The position numbers were made by a program, and so were the translations under genes. A stretch of DNA of 64,000 bases from Hyalella azteca (lineage: Eukaryota > Arthropoda > Malacostraca > Amphipoda > Hyalellidae), in assembly GCF_000764305.2 (NCBI RefSeq), contig NW_025931701.1:714901-778900 (forward strand), in the 5' to 3' direction. Shown here piece after piece: positions 12,401 through 23,619 of the stretch. The notes below the pieces were generated by a model. It was not told where the DNA came from, did no database searches, and saw nothing but the letters and a program-made list of their open reading frames with translations. How positions within the stretch are numbered: position 1 is the stretch's first letter; every line of letters starts with the position of its first letter.

Positions 12401-14284
12401 AGACAAATCGTTTGCCACCATTTGTACGTTAAAACTGGCAAAACTCGATGTGTTATGATGTTTTAAAGGGGTGGGGCTAACCTTTTGCGTCGGGCTGTAG
12501 TCTTCTACCAGGTCCGTAGGGCGCTAGGCATTTCAAGTCTGAACATATATTTCTCCATAGCTTCATCTAGTCTGTTCTTGAACTTACAACATGAATGTTT
12601 GAGCGCTTTGTTTTACCACACCGTGTGTTTATAGCCTTTGATAGATAAAAACTCATTTTCCCACGGTCCTTTGAAATCATGCTAATTTATACTCGTACAA
12701 AACGCACTTATATATTCACTAAAACCTGCTTCTTCCTGGATATGCGAGCAGCGAATATGGTTCAGGTAATAGTTTAGTCATCCATTAGGGAGATAAAATC
12801 ACGGACGAAGGCGCACATGTCTGATCTTATGCCAACGTTGCTCTCACTTTTTTCCAGTCGCCGATTTCCTCTGTGAGCCGTTGATAATACATAATTGCTG
12901 CTAATATGTATTATAATAAGGATTAAATCTTACTTAATACAACGATAATTAACTTCATGAGTAGGAGTAAAGTTTAAATTTAAATATGGGCCGTTGATAA
13001 GAATTGATGGGCATGATAGCAACGTTTGCAAATCAATGTCACATTATCTCGTGTCAGGCAGTGAACATTTTGATGAAGCAAAAACATTTTCTTGAAATCT
13101 TTCTTGCAACAAAAGTTTTCGCTTACCACCGGAAAGACCGTCGCGTACTTTAGTTTGTTGTGAACCACTGCAATATTCGGTAAACTCGACACCCTCTCTA
13201 TAAGTATTAGATTTTTTCAGCCATGTCGATACCCTCTCTATAAACATGAGATTTTTCAGCCAAGTCGGTACCCTCTCTATAAATATGAGATTTTTTCAGT
13301 CAAGTTGATACCCTCTCTTTAAATACGAGATTTATTCAGTCAAGTTGATACCCTCTCTATAAACATGAGATTTTTTCAGTCAAGTTGATACCCTCTCTTT
13401 AAATACGAGATTTATTCAGCCAGGTCGATACCCTCTCTATAAATACGAGATTTTTTGCAGCCTAGTCGATACCCTCTCTATAAAAATGAGATTTATTCAG
13501 CCAAGTCGGTACCCTCTCTATAAATACGAGATTTTTTCAGTAAGTTGATACCCTCGGTACAGATACGAGGGCAATCCCGTGCACTGTGACTGCGGGCTGC
13601 GTCCCGTCATCGCGTGGCTGGCAACCCGCCTGAGCTTGAGGGACTGGCGTGACGTCACGTGCCACTCTCCCTCACGTCTGCAGGGTCAGCCGCTCACTCT
13701 GGTACTGGGAATTCTTCTGTACTACGAAAATTAATCCAAAATTTTATCTCGAGCAATGAGCTAATCCCATGTAATTATTAAAAAATATAAATACATTTTG
13801 AAGTAATTATTCTAGTGAACGAGGATTCTTTTTTCTATTCATAAAATTCTTTCAGATCGAGGAGAGCCAGCTAGGCTGCGATGACCGCACAGGCCCAGAA
13901 GTACAGGTCTCCCCGGATGTGATGTTCCGTGAACACACGTACCAACGTACCAACCAGGCTCGGGTACTGGAACACGCGTTGCACATGGCGTGGTACGTGA
14001 ACACCCACGACGACGTGGGCAGCTTCAGCATCACCGTGCAGAACATCACGACGGGGCAAGAGCTCACCCAGGCCACCGTGCCCTACACGGCGCGCTTCCA
14101 TCAGTTTCCTGAGATCACCGAGGGAGTTTACTATGTGTGTGTGGCCGCCGTCAGCAGCGATGGCAGGGTCAGGCCGCTGCAGAAGTCGCAATGCCAGGAA
14201 ATGAGCGCCAGTCTTGCGGTGACACTCCTTCCGGTGCAGGTCATGATGATGATGTTGATTTCGTGCGCGCTGCTTCTGTTGTGA
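3425..14284 (+). CDS. Secreted or membrane-anchored leucine-rich-repeat protein with fibronectin-III-like module (convoluted/artichoke/chaoptin-like), complete, 8 exons
   Basis: Exons 3425-3745, 4970-5116, 5944-6087, 6702-6845, 7371-7565, 9791-11499, 13563-13701 and 13856-14284 join in frame to 1075 residues; all junctions are GT-AG and phase 0 except the 11499/13563 junction, which splits an Arg codon. Residues about 10-33 form a signal peptide, followed by an LRR N-cap with cysteines at 40, 50, 52 and 64. More than 25 LRRs of about 24 residues fill roughly 78-885, many with the LDLSHN-type core. The split exon restores an LRR C-cap beginning YEGNPVHCDCG. A fibronectin-III-like stretch follows (about 970-1045, core AWYVNTHDDVGSF), then a hydrophobic tail ending ISCALLLL with no cytoplasmic part, suggesting a GPI anchor. 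By family, such proteins act in adhesion or apical matrix organisation in arthropods. Exons 2-4 each encode two repeats. The assignment to convoluted rather than artichoke or chaoptin-like is open. The donor at 13702 (GTACTG) is weak. Confidence 0.9.
3746..4310 (+). repeat. 21-bp minisatellite starting at the exon 1 splice donor
   Basis: About 27 copies of a 21 bp unit that starts GTGAGGCCATGACACATCAG. The first unit begins exactly at the LRR exon 1 donor (attaag/gtgag). Every unit therefore begins with a 5'-splice-site-like GTGAG and ends with CAG. The period is a multiple of three, so both strands stay open by chance; intron retention from exon 1 meets a stop at about 3773. Confidence 0.93.
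6922..7370 (+). repeat. Minisatellite ending at the exon 5 splice acceptor
   Basis: Tandem and partly nested copies of a roughly 54 bp unit containing atgttgcgtaccacattgtg and a 33 bp short form. The last copy changes gcgtaccaca into gcgtgcacag, which is the acceptor used by LRR exon 5 at 7371. The acceptor has almost no pyrimidine tract. Confidence 0.88.
8539..8686 (+). mobile_element. Dispersed repeat family A, copy 2
   Basis: Same layout as the copy at 633-780: cagtactcactgcagtgagt block, gcgcattttctc, gacggac microsatellite, then gagaaaatgcgc. It sits in the large intron between LRR exons 5 and 6. Confidence 0.75.
9134..9581. mobile_element. pogo/Tigger-like MITE with TA target duplication
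   Basis: Terminal inverted repeats begin cagcaatcccttgattagc on the left and are mirrored at the right end (taatcaagggattgctg); TA dinucleotides flank both ends (9132-9133, 9582-9583). Subterminal motifs with cacggttttg recur in both orientations. There is no transposase frame. The TIR style resembles pogo/Tigger elements by general knowledge. Confidence 0.75.
11657..12497 (-). mobile_element. Tc1/mariner-type transposon, internally deleted
   Basis: Inverted termini begin cagcccgacgcaaaaggtta and mirror each other over about 90 bp, flanked by TA on both sides (11655-11656, 12498-12499). A second inner copy of the terminal motif (gacgcaaaaggttagc) occurs near 11837 and, inverted, near 12297. 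At 841 bp it is too short to be complete. Confidence 0.9.
11900..12286 (-). pseudogene. Tc1-like transposase, C-terminal remnant
   Basis: A 128-residue frame with the hallmarks of the DDE catalytic half of Tc1 transposases: QQDNASIHSA (second catalytic Asp) and YPDLNPIENVGG (third acidic residue and conserved NPIEN). The N-terminal DNA-binding part and the first Asp are absent, so it is not a functional enzyme. It lies inside the TIR-bounded element at 11657-12497. Confidence 0.85.
13185..13562 (+). repeat. 40-bp minisatellite ending at the exon 7 splice acceptor
   Basis: About nine copies of a roughly 40 bp unit with gataccctctctataaatac then gagattttttcagtcaagtt. Each unit carries a T-tract plus CAG that looks like an acceptor. 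The final unit is altered to end ggtacag at 13562, the acceptor that gives the correct reading frame for LRR exon 7; the preceding tttttcag at 13540 would be out of frame. Confidence 0.9.
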
Positions 14285-14353
14285 GGTCAGGACTGCTGTC
14301 AACAACGAAACATTTGTGCATCCCAAATAAGGAGTAACCTCCGCCGTGGACAT

Positions 14354-14359
14354 AATAAA
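14354..14359 (+). promoter_or_regulatory. Poly(A) signal of the LRR gene
   Basis: A canonical aataaa lies about 70 bases after the LRR stop codon, the first one downstream. Confidence 0.55.
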
Positions 14360-14737
14360 GCTCCCCACATCGGCATGGCGGCCTTGGAACAAAAAATTCT
14401 GGATTCAACGGTCATAGAAATCGCGGAGGTCTTCATCAGCGTGATAAATACGAGGTGTACAAACAAATTAAGAGCAAACATTTTTCTGAAATATATTTTG
14501 AATGAAAAGCTAGCTTCTTTACACCCATGAAGTAGAATATCAAACCTAGTGCCTGTAGCGCCAACAACAACGAATCAATCTGAAAAACTCGATTAATACA
14601 AAAAAATAAGTACCTATACAAAAAAAAAAAACAAGTTTACAAAAAGTCAAAATGGGAACAAAATAATACTCGTATGGCCAAGTAATATTTGGAGAAATAA
14701 AATAAAAAATATGAATCCTTATTCACAGATGATAATA

Positions 14738-15863
14738 CAGGGTGTCCCAAAAAAAACGATACCCAACTTTGAATGGCTGTAACTCGAAAAGTAATAGAGT
14801 TAAAGAAATTTGGAAGGTCAGGATTTGTTTCCTATGTTTTTCTACATCTCTCCACCAAAAATCAAACAGATCGATGTAGCCATAAGCGTTTGATAGAACT
14901 TTCAGTGACATGCGCTAAAATCGTGCTTGCGCAAAATTTTAGTAAGATCATTTTGCATAATCATTACGTTGTCTTGACATGTTTCCATTCGCTGTTTTAT
15001 TTTTTGTATCTTTGGTGAGACAAAAACATGGCAATCTTTGGTGAGAGGCAATCATGACAATCTTTGGTGAGACAATCATGGCAATCTTTGGTGTGAGACA
15101 ATCATGGCAATCTTTGGTGAGAGACAATCATGGCAATCTTTGGTGTGAGACAATCATGGCAATCTTTGGTGAGACACAATCATGGCAATCTTTGGTGTGA
15201 AACAATCATGGCAATCTTTGGTGAGACACAATCATGGCAATCTTTCGTGAGAGGCAATCATGACAATCTTTGGTGAGACAAAAACATGACAATCTTTGGT
15301 GAGAGACAATCATGGCAATCTTTGGTGAGAGACAACCATGGCAATCTTTGGTGAGAGACAACCATGGCAATCTTTGGTGAGAGGGAATTTCAAAACCAAA
15401 GATTGCCTCTCACCAAAGATTGCCTTTCACCAGAGATTGTCATGATTGCCTCTCACCAAAGATTGCCATGATTGTCTCACACCAAAGATTGCCACGATTG
15501 TCTCACCAAAGATTGTCATGATTACCTCTCACCAAAGATTATCATGATTGCCTCTCACCAAAGATTGCCATGTTTTTGTCTCACCAAAGATACAAAAAAT
15601 AAAACAGCGAAAAGAAAACATGTCAAGACAACGTAATGATTATGCAAAATGATCTTACTAAAATTTTGCGCAAGCACGATTTTAGCACATGTCACTGAAA
15701 GTTCTATCAAACGCTTATGGCTACATCGATCTGTCTGATTTTTGGTGGAGAGATGTAGAAAAACATAGGAAACAAATCCTGACCTTCCAAATTTCTTTAA
15801 CTCTATTACTTTTCGAGTTACAGCCATTCAAAGTTGGGTATCGTTTTTTTTTGGGACACCCTG
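14738..15863. mobile_element. Foldback DNA element with long terminal inverted repeats
   Basis: Both ends begin cagggtgtcccaaaaaaaac (one inverted), with TA on both flanks (14736-14737, 15864-15865). The outer roughly 270 bp of each arm are near-perfect inverted copies. Inside are about 14 direct copies of a 23-27 bp unit (gcaatctttggtgagagaca) on the left and about 8 inverted copies on the right, meeting near 15388. No transposase is present, and the short frames in the arms are mirror images of one another. It fills the gap between the LRR gene and UNC50. Confidence 0.92.
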
Positions 15864-16474
15864 TATAGAAGAAAAATACTTGATATAAATTGGATCCATC
15901 TTGTACTTATTAATTGGCTGTAAGCTTTCAAGCCGTGACTCAACCCAAACTTTAAGTATTCATTTGCGTTGTATATGAGATAATCTCTGCGTGCAGCAAC
16001 AAGCTACCGATACCGAGGTAATTAGGATAAATAATCCTATTCTATTTAAATATTTACATGCGGTCATTCGGCGTTGATTAACGACGAAAAAATATAAAAA
16101 AAATGGTCTAGCGAAACACAGAAATATGAAGTAAAGAAGGTGGTTCAAATATTCGTACATAACTATATAGTAATGACTATTTTCGGACAGATTTAAAATT
16201 CATTAGGAGTTCGAAAGTTTGAAAATAAACATGGAAAATGTTCTACAAAATGCTGACGCACATTCGTGAAGTTTGAAGCGACAGGAAAAAATGTAAAAAA
16301 TTTAGTATTTAAATACATACAAAGCTACATCCAGCAGTTCTTAAGGACTTTTAGTGAGTGTGAACATAAGCGCGATGACACAATAAACCGTATCATAATT
16401 TAAAGCATTGATGTCGAGAGTAAAAGATGTTTAAGCTTTACCACAAATAAGTAATATAAATATTTGAAGAAGGT

Positions 16475-19400
16475 CTAGAGGACTCTGAGGGTGTAGAAGG
16501 AGATAAGTGTTGCACTGAGGTTGAAGCGTGTGAGCAGCGTTACGAGATACAACACCAGCAGCACAGGCAACGCAAAGAGCAACACTCGAGTGTTGCGCAG
16601 GATGGGAAGACCTGTGGGCAAGGAGGTTGCAAGTACACTTCGAGATAGTGGAATTATGGCTGGAAAATTACCTATTGAATTTGGTTTCCCTGGACAACTG
16701 CGCATGCAAAAAAAAAATCATTGCTTGGCTGGGTTCAATTTTGTTAAATGCCGTCAAACATATAATATTAAAATGTGAAGTCAAATGAAAATAAGCAAAT
16801 TGAAAATGTTTCACTAAATACGTTTCGGCAACTAAGAAATATCATTAGTTCATAACACCCTTGACTCATTAATAATGATTGCAGTAAAGTTCTGACTAGT
16901 ATAATTTAAAAACATATTTAGAAAAAATTGCAACATTGCAGCAAGTGAAACAAGCTGAATACAATTTTAAAAATAAATTGCAGAGGATACGAGATGCAGA
17001 CATTACTTAAAGTCCATCTCAATACAATTTTTAAGAATGACTTTACAATTGTTTGGCCAAAAGGACTGTGTGCGATAAAATGAGGTGGATGAACAAGTAA
17101 TAGTAGTAATGTTCGTATCTAAGTATTCAGTGTTGGTTACTTTAGCTGGCAAGAATTGTATTATTCAAACTAGGCTATTCTTTATATTCGCTTTTATAAA
17201 AAAAAGATGAAATTATGTCGCTGTAGCGCTTCTAGATAAATTTCAGCTTCTGTTTGCATTTTCTTTGCTTGAAAGTTTAAATTCAGAATTCAAGCAAGAC
17301 CGTAATTTGAAGGCCTCGAAACCATCGTAAGTATTTAGGTCAAAGGATGGACGAAAAAGTCAGTAATTTTCCATCGCAATAATTATTTACTGGAAGTTGT
17401 GCTCTATCCGTAACGAACTTAATCGGCATAAGGCAGTTGTAGTCAAGATCCTACACAACAACTCACCTGTCTGTACCACAGGACGGTTGTAACCATAGGG
17501 TTACACTACAACTCACTACTGTAGCCCAGGACGGTTGTAATTAAGGAGCTACACTACAACTTACTGCTGTAGCCCAGGACGGTTGTAATTAAGGGGCTAC
17601 ACTACAACTCACTGCTGTAGCCCAGGACGGTTGTAATTAAGGAGCTACACTACAACTCACTGCTGTAGCCCAGGAAAGTGATGTAGATGTAATAGCCCAG
17701 CGCCAGAAGCCACAGCGTGTTGCCCAGCAGCACTGACAGCAGCGTATCGTCATACAGCAACACTGAAATAACGGGAACAATGAAAACTTTTGCCATAATT
17801 ATGATTTGATGTCGATTATTGAGCAAGTGCAGAAGATGTTCCAAGGAGACAAGTACATGAAGTAGGAAAAGATGAAGGGATGAGATCAGAGTAAAAGGCG
17901 TAAATAAGGAGCAAGAAGATCTTCAGGCACATTAGTGATGGTGAAGAATTAGTAATAATACGCATCGCTACGAATAATTACAAAAGAAGATTGCGAACGC
18001 GCATTTGTGAAGGCATCTCGCGCCGGAAGTCACACAATGCCACAAATTTCTCACATGCATAATTTTTACTCTGTCACAAGAGCCTAGCTATCAAAAGGCT
18101 TTCTCTGGCAGTAGCTGGCAGAGTAGTAACAGTAATAAATATTCCAGACAGACAAAGAATATATAAGTGAGCAGCAACAGACAAAACGCCAATATAGAGC
18201 ACAGTATGGATATATTCGCACGCGAATGCAAAATTTCATATGGCTTTAGACAAGCTAGGCACGAGTTTGAAGGTCTTCTCATTGAATTTGTTATAAATAG
18301 AAGCGTGGAATAAGTACAGATATAGAAAGGGGAGGGAAACATAGCTGAAGATGAGTAGGAGACAGCAACACTCACCATTATAAAAGAATAACATGACGAA
18401 GTGCAGGATGAGGAGAGGGGGGAAGTATGCATTAAGGTGTACGTCAAAGGAGTAGCCCCACTCGACGTCCTGGTCCTGGCAGGTGGGCTTGACCAGGTAC
18501 TGGTTAACTAGAAACCTGTCAAATCCACCTCATTAAACAGTTAATCTGTATAGATACATCTATAGTCACCTAAGAATATTCACGAGGACTACAATCTTCT
18601 CATAGGCACGAGTGTAGGAATAAAAATTTAATATTATTTACTTGCGATTGTGAGACAATGATGTTTAATGTAGGAGAAATCAACAAGATTCAATGAAAAA
18701 AGTGAGGAAAAAAAGGTCATACCACAGGATGGTGGCAACGACGGCTCCTGCCAAGAGTGTGTCCACGAAGACGGTGTAGAGCAGGAACACAAACAGGTCC
18801 TTCAGCCCCAGGCTCAGCACGAACCCAAACCCCAGCCCTGTAACTGTGGAGATTGTTAGAACCAAGCCATGTAACTGTTGGGCCAGTTAGCATCCCAGCC
18901 CTATGACTGTGGGGCCAGTTAGCACCCCAGCCCTGTAACTGTGGAGATTATTAGAACCCAGCCCAGTTTCAACCCCAGCTCTGTAGCATGGCCTAGATGA
19001 GACCTAAAATCCCAGCCTATACATATAACATTGTAGTGTAGTAGAAACATTCAGGCAGCTGGAGAAAAGCTCCAACATGCTTTTAGGAAATAGTAGCAAT
19101 GAGGGCTGTAATTGTGTCGGATCACTAGTGACAGAGAACACAGAATAATTAAAGAAAAAGATTGTTTAACAGAGTTAAATCAGATTGGAATTATCCATAA
19201 TCACAAAAAAATAGAAATAAAAAAATAAACTAAACAAATTGTAAACAATGCACATAAGATATATACCAATATGGTATATATAAATAATGACTAAATGGTG
19301 GATTCCAATGAATTGGGTATATTAATTAGAGCATTCAGAATAATCCATTTGATATACCTAGTAAACTTGTATTTTTACCGAAATGTTTGATTTTAGACAG

Positions 19401-20677
19401 TTTCAAGATTAGCATTTGTTAAAACGTCTCTGTTTGAACAAGAAAAATAATTTATTTCTTTGATGTGACCATACCCTAATCTAATTTGAATCTGTAGTAG
19501 GCAACAGAGAATTTAAGGGATGAGAAAAATATGACCTAAAGTTTGCTCCTACAAATTAATAAGTATATATAATGAAATTGCTTAAAACTCTACTTGTTTT
19601 CATATGAAGTTTCATGGAGAGAAATATTCTGGGGTAAACAACAAGGAGAATAATTACCTCCTAGCCAAATGCAGAGTAGCACCAAAAATGCTGGGTCATC
19701 TCTTGCAAACTGGGACTTGGTTTCTGCAATAGAGTTCAATTTTGAGCACCAATTCAACATGGGCTAACATAGAAACCAAGATACACACAGCTTAGAGTGT
19801 CATGAAGAAACTTCATAATTGAAAATGTTTTCTACAAGCAAAGGATTCCAAATAATAGAACTTGAACAAATCTTGTTTCATAATGCAACAAAGACTGATG
19901 AAATAAAAAAATTACAGACACATCATAAAAAACTTTGTTCTCAATTTCTATCACCTATAAAATTATTCTCACATGATACACAATTTTTTACATAGTAAAA
20001 AACATATACTGTAGAATGATTGTTGTAAAATTGTTAGTTATTGAACTTCACAAGCTTCAAAAATTTACATTACAAAAGCACACAAATTTTCTTAATGAAA
20101 CAAAACTAAGTACAACTTGCCCTGGGCAAAATCTTACGTTTTCTATAGTATGAATTTCTAAAAACTTTTCTGGGTGCAGTGAAAAGATAAACCATCTGCC
20201 AGGCAGCAAACTCAAAGTCCATCTGACGGAACTTGAAGAGCCGCCTGAGGAAGCGGTAACGCTTGGCCGCAGCAGTCATGCAGCTTTGTCTGCACACAAA
20301 CCACTCTCTTGAATTACATACACAAACAGGCAAGCATAAATGACAGTAAACTCTGGGAGTCTAGAGTGCCAGTTTGTAGAAGACCAGAGCATTTATCCCA
20401 CTTCTTGGAGGCATTTATATTTAGTTTGAAATTATCATACAGAAATGAAAGAGCATTTTGCTCCTGCTGATGACCTCAAAAAAGAAACACAAACTCTGAA
20501 CATCAGTAAATATGCCAAATTTATTTACAGGTAGGTAAGAATTTTTCACCAACCTGTGGTTTACAGGAGTAGGTAATGCAGAGCCACTTCTGTAGCTCAG
20601 AGGGACAGAGTGAGCACTGCTGTTGGAGATCACAGAAGGACTTCTTGTGGAATGCTTAGGATTACTGAATGAGTGGA

Positions 20678-20709
<32 letters not shown>

Positions 20710-20745
20710 TTGTTGATGTTGCTGTTGCCACCACTACCAGGATGG
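16475..20745 (-). CDS. UNC50: UNC50 homologue, Golgi membrane protein (first coding exon not found)
   Basis: Exons in transcript order: 20745-20554, 20289-20138, 19723-19658, 18843-18723, 18515-18376, 17762-17661, 16611-16475 (stop). All junctions are GT-AG with matching phases, giving about 302 residues versus about 259 in human UNC50. The first exon found encodes a low-complexity Ser/Asn tract. The conserved part follows: KRYRFLRRLFKFRQMDFEFA, ARDDPAFLVLL, DVEWGYSFDVHLNAYFP, LLGNTLWLLALGYYIYITFL, then LPILRNTRVLL and the C-terminal FNLSATLISFY. Hydrophobic blocks fit five membrane helices. UNC50 is a Golgi protein; in nematodes it is needed for nicotinic receptor trafficking. The exon at 20745 has a splice acceptor and no ATG, so a short N-terminal exon lies at higher coordinates. 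Confidence 0.95.
17445..17674 (-). repeat. 48-bp tandem repeat copying a UNC50 exon end and splice donor
   Basis: About five copies of a 48 bp unit. On the minus strand each copy holds the last bases of the UNC50 exon (CCTGGGCTACAGCA) followed by its donor GTGAGTTG; one copy has GTAAGTTG, closer to consensus than the real site. The true junction is 17661/17660, the first copy met in transcription. Confidence 0.92.
18826..18980 (-). repeat. Duplicated UNC50 splice acceptor region
   Basis: The acceptor and exon start at 18843 (plus-strand agccctgtaactgtggagat) recur intact at about 18928-18950 and in altered form near 18897. The copies lie upstream of the real acceptor in transcription order and could act as decoys. 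Confidence 0.8.
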
Positions 20746-22000
20746 CTGGAATAAAAAAATTCTTGCAAATTATCCTGAGTTGTAGATACATTTTACATTT
20801 ACATTTTTACATTTATTTCTCAATACCAACTTATTTAATTTTCAGGCAATGCTATTGTTTGATGAGTAAGTTAGCACTGTAGTTCAAGTGCTTCTTTAAA
20901 GTGAATAATAAACTTTATGTGCAAATGAAACTAGAGTGTATATGTCAATCAATAAATAACATGATATTTCATTATTTTGATGAAGTGGAACTATATATAT
21001 TACTTTTTGCCAAACATGTCGGATTTATTAATATAAATACTTGAATTTCATGATTATTGTTGTCAGTAGATCATATGGATTGAAAATTCTGCAACAAAAA
21101 CCATCTTTTTGTGGTGTTCTTTGCTTATAGTTAAACATTAAAAGCCAAAAGAATTTTGGGTGCTTATTTGTTTTGTCTGGAGAATGGAGATATAGGAGAT
21201 TAAAAATAAAAGAAAATTCCAATAATTTAAATTTTTTTGCTACATACCTTAGCAGTTGTAACTTTACAAAACATAGTTTTTTACCATTTTTTTCAGGAAT
21301 TTTTCAAAGCAAGTAAATGTAGTATTTTTTGACTTCCTTTATACTAGATAGATAGGAAAAATAGTTGCGTTTACGCCACTATTTTCAGTTTTGCGATATT
21401 CCAATTAGTTTCGCTACTACAACAGTTTTACGCCGTGTCATAGGCCTGTCCCGAGTAGCCCCGCCTGTCCCAAGTAGCCCCGCCTGTCCCGAGTAGCCCC
21501 GGTTGACGGTAGTTATCAGTGCATATTCATGATATTGATGTAGATGAACTAGCATTACATTTTTTTCAAGATTTATTTTGAGAACATTCATTATGATTTA
21601 CTGAATACAATTGAAATAATGTCTCTTCTATCCCAAACAGTGAGCAATTCCAGGAATGGTGGTTAATAAATTCAAGCACATTTTAGCATAGTAACTCAGT
21701 CTAATCTGATTTAGTTTTGTCTGACATAATGAAAGTCTAGTTAGAGCTTTTTTGATCATTGATCCAATATCTGCCCCTGGGCCCTCCCTCAGGCTCCTTG
21801 AAATATTACCTCTGGAATTTTATCTAGTATAAATTTCAACCACCTAAAAAACCATGTCCTAATTTGGGAAAGATATATCTTTTGAGACATAACAAAAGCT
21901 TTCTTGCCATTTTGGAAGTTTGTAACCACAAGATTCTCACTAAAAGAAATACTTTGGTGGATCTAATTGTTAATAGAAGTATGTGACTGCATAGTGGCAA
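20746..22000. other. Non-coding stretch between UNC50 and ORC3
   Basis: AT-rich, no coding exon recognised. A 19-20 bp unit with cgcctgtcccgagtagcccc is repeated three times at 21436-21505. The missing UNC50 first exon may lie in this or the following stretch. Confidence 0.5.
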
Positions 22001-22004
22001 AGCA

Positions 22005-22190
22005 GTGAGTTTTTAGCGCATTTTCTCATTTATGTAAAAAAGGCACTATTATGCTCACCTGCTCATCATGTCTGTCTGTCTGTTTGTCCGTGAGTCTGTT
22101 TGTCCATGACTTCACATTTTTGTTGACAAGAAAATGTGCACTCTGTCACTCACTGGCCACTGCAGTGAGTTCCGAGTTATATTTTTTAAC
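22005..22190 (-). mobile_element. Dispersed repeat family A, copy 3 (reverse orientation)
   Basis: It begins ttttagcgcattttctcatt, has a gtctgtctgtttgtcc microsatellite, and ends with the inverse of the cactgcagtgagt block, so it is the reverse complement of the copies at 633, 8539, 30315 and 57334. Confidence 0.75.
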
Positions 22191-22699
22191 CTTTACCTAA
22201 AGATCATTTTTGAGGCCTATAACTATAAGTGGACCAGTGAACGAGTAAAGTATCATGGGACATGGATTCTGGGCCCCGCATTATCATACATAAGAAATTG
22301 GTTTAGCCCTATATCTTGAGTAGATGAGGAAATTTGAGATGAACAGCCTAACAGGTTTTATAAGATACCTATGTGGTTTGTCATTATGCGTGATCGTGCT
22401 TCAAAATTTTAGACGCTTAAAAAAATCTCAGTATGTCACTTTGGAGCTGCAGAATTTTAGTAGGCAAGTTAACACTGTGAAAGTGTGAAACACAGAATTT
22501 TTACAAACTGGGAAGTGGTAGGCCTAAGTTAACTATTCAGTCATTGAAGACGTTGCAGCCAACAATAGTAAAACAAGTTAGCCTACCTACTAATTTTACT
22601 AGTAATTTGCAAAATTGTAATGCATTTAGGTATAACTATTAATGCAAAACAGCTCTTGTTTCTTTAGTAATTATTATTACTAAATTCATTAATTTAGTA

Positions 22700-23619
22700 A
22701 ACGCGGTATATTCCGACACATTAAGGACGCATCGAGAAATGAAAAACTATTAAAAAAAACCGTATGCGTTACGTAAGTTCTGTTGCCTTCACGTGACTCT
22801 CAAAACACTTCACTACGCGTCAGCAACGACGAAACGTCACAAAATGTTGCCATATTTATTAAAAAGCCTTTAGAATGGAAACCTACCAAATCCCCATATT
22901 CCGTCACTGTGTGTGGCAATATTCGACACGTGGTAAGTCATATTGCGTCAGCGCTTCAAATTTAACTGATACGTAATGCCGAAATCAACATATTCGAATT
23001 CCGTTTGCTGTGTGAGCTGTATTGGGATACAACACAGCTTTGAATTAGAACACTAACGAATATTGAACACTACTTAATAACGTTTTAATTAACAGCTATT
23101 AGGCTTTTAATTAAGCAAATTTCAATTTTTGTACAAGGCTTGGAACGATCTGTGTGTGTCCAATTCAATTTGTGTCGGAATTAGTTTTGATGGGTCTAAA
23201 TCCATCACTCAACTTAATCATCTATTCATTTATTTACAACTTAAAATCAGTGAATACAAGTTTACTTAAAGGATTCCTAATATATTCACAGACGTATTTA
23301 AAAGTCTCAAACCATAATATTCTTCCTATAAAAACAGTTATTCACTATTTGGTAGAGCAAGGTCAACTGTCAAATTTGACACATTTTGCAATGATCTCGC
23401 CAGGTGGCATGCATTGTCTCTCTTTGGATCTCAATATTTTCTTACTAGATGGCCAAGACCTAGTGTTTTTGCAGTATTTTGACACGAAAATGTATGACGT
23501 CACGGGCTGTCGTCACCATTTCAACCATCAATGAACGCATGGAACTAAAACAAAGCTTAATATAAAGGAAAAACTAGAGAAGTGACGAAATTACCTACGA
23601 TGTCGGAATATACCGCATT
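22700..23619. mobile_element. 920-bp DNA transposon with 19-bp inverted termini
   Basis: The left terminus aacgcggtatattccgaca is mirrored at the right by tgtcggaatataccgcatt (one mismatch), and TA flanks both ends. An internal 126-residue frame at 23154-23534 resembles no transposase I know, so this is probably a non-autonomous element. It lies between UNC50 and ORC3. Confidence 0.75.

Larger units (their letters stand above)
11525..12588 (-). mobile_element. LINE 3'-end fragment, split by a Tc1 insertion
   Basis: The two halves, 11525-11656 and 12498-12588, match successive parts of the LINE 3' end at 37878-38097 (shared gccgattcttgtacttttcg and tttcaagtctgaacatatat). Only about 220 bp survive, as expected of a strongly 5'-truncated non-LTR insertion. 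Confidence 0.75.

Noticed and set aside
13871..14392. 173-residue frame antisense to the last LRR-gene exon
   Set aside because: Shadow of the real exon, whose sense frame has a clear FN3-like core, hydrophobic tail and stop.
14773..15827. Two near-identical 81-90 residue frames on opposite strands
   Set aside because: They are the mirrored arms of the foldback element; no known domain.
22783..22965. 60-residue frame near the left end of the 920 bp element
   Set aside because: Short, no domain, lies inside a non-autonomous transposon.
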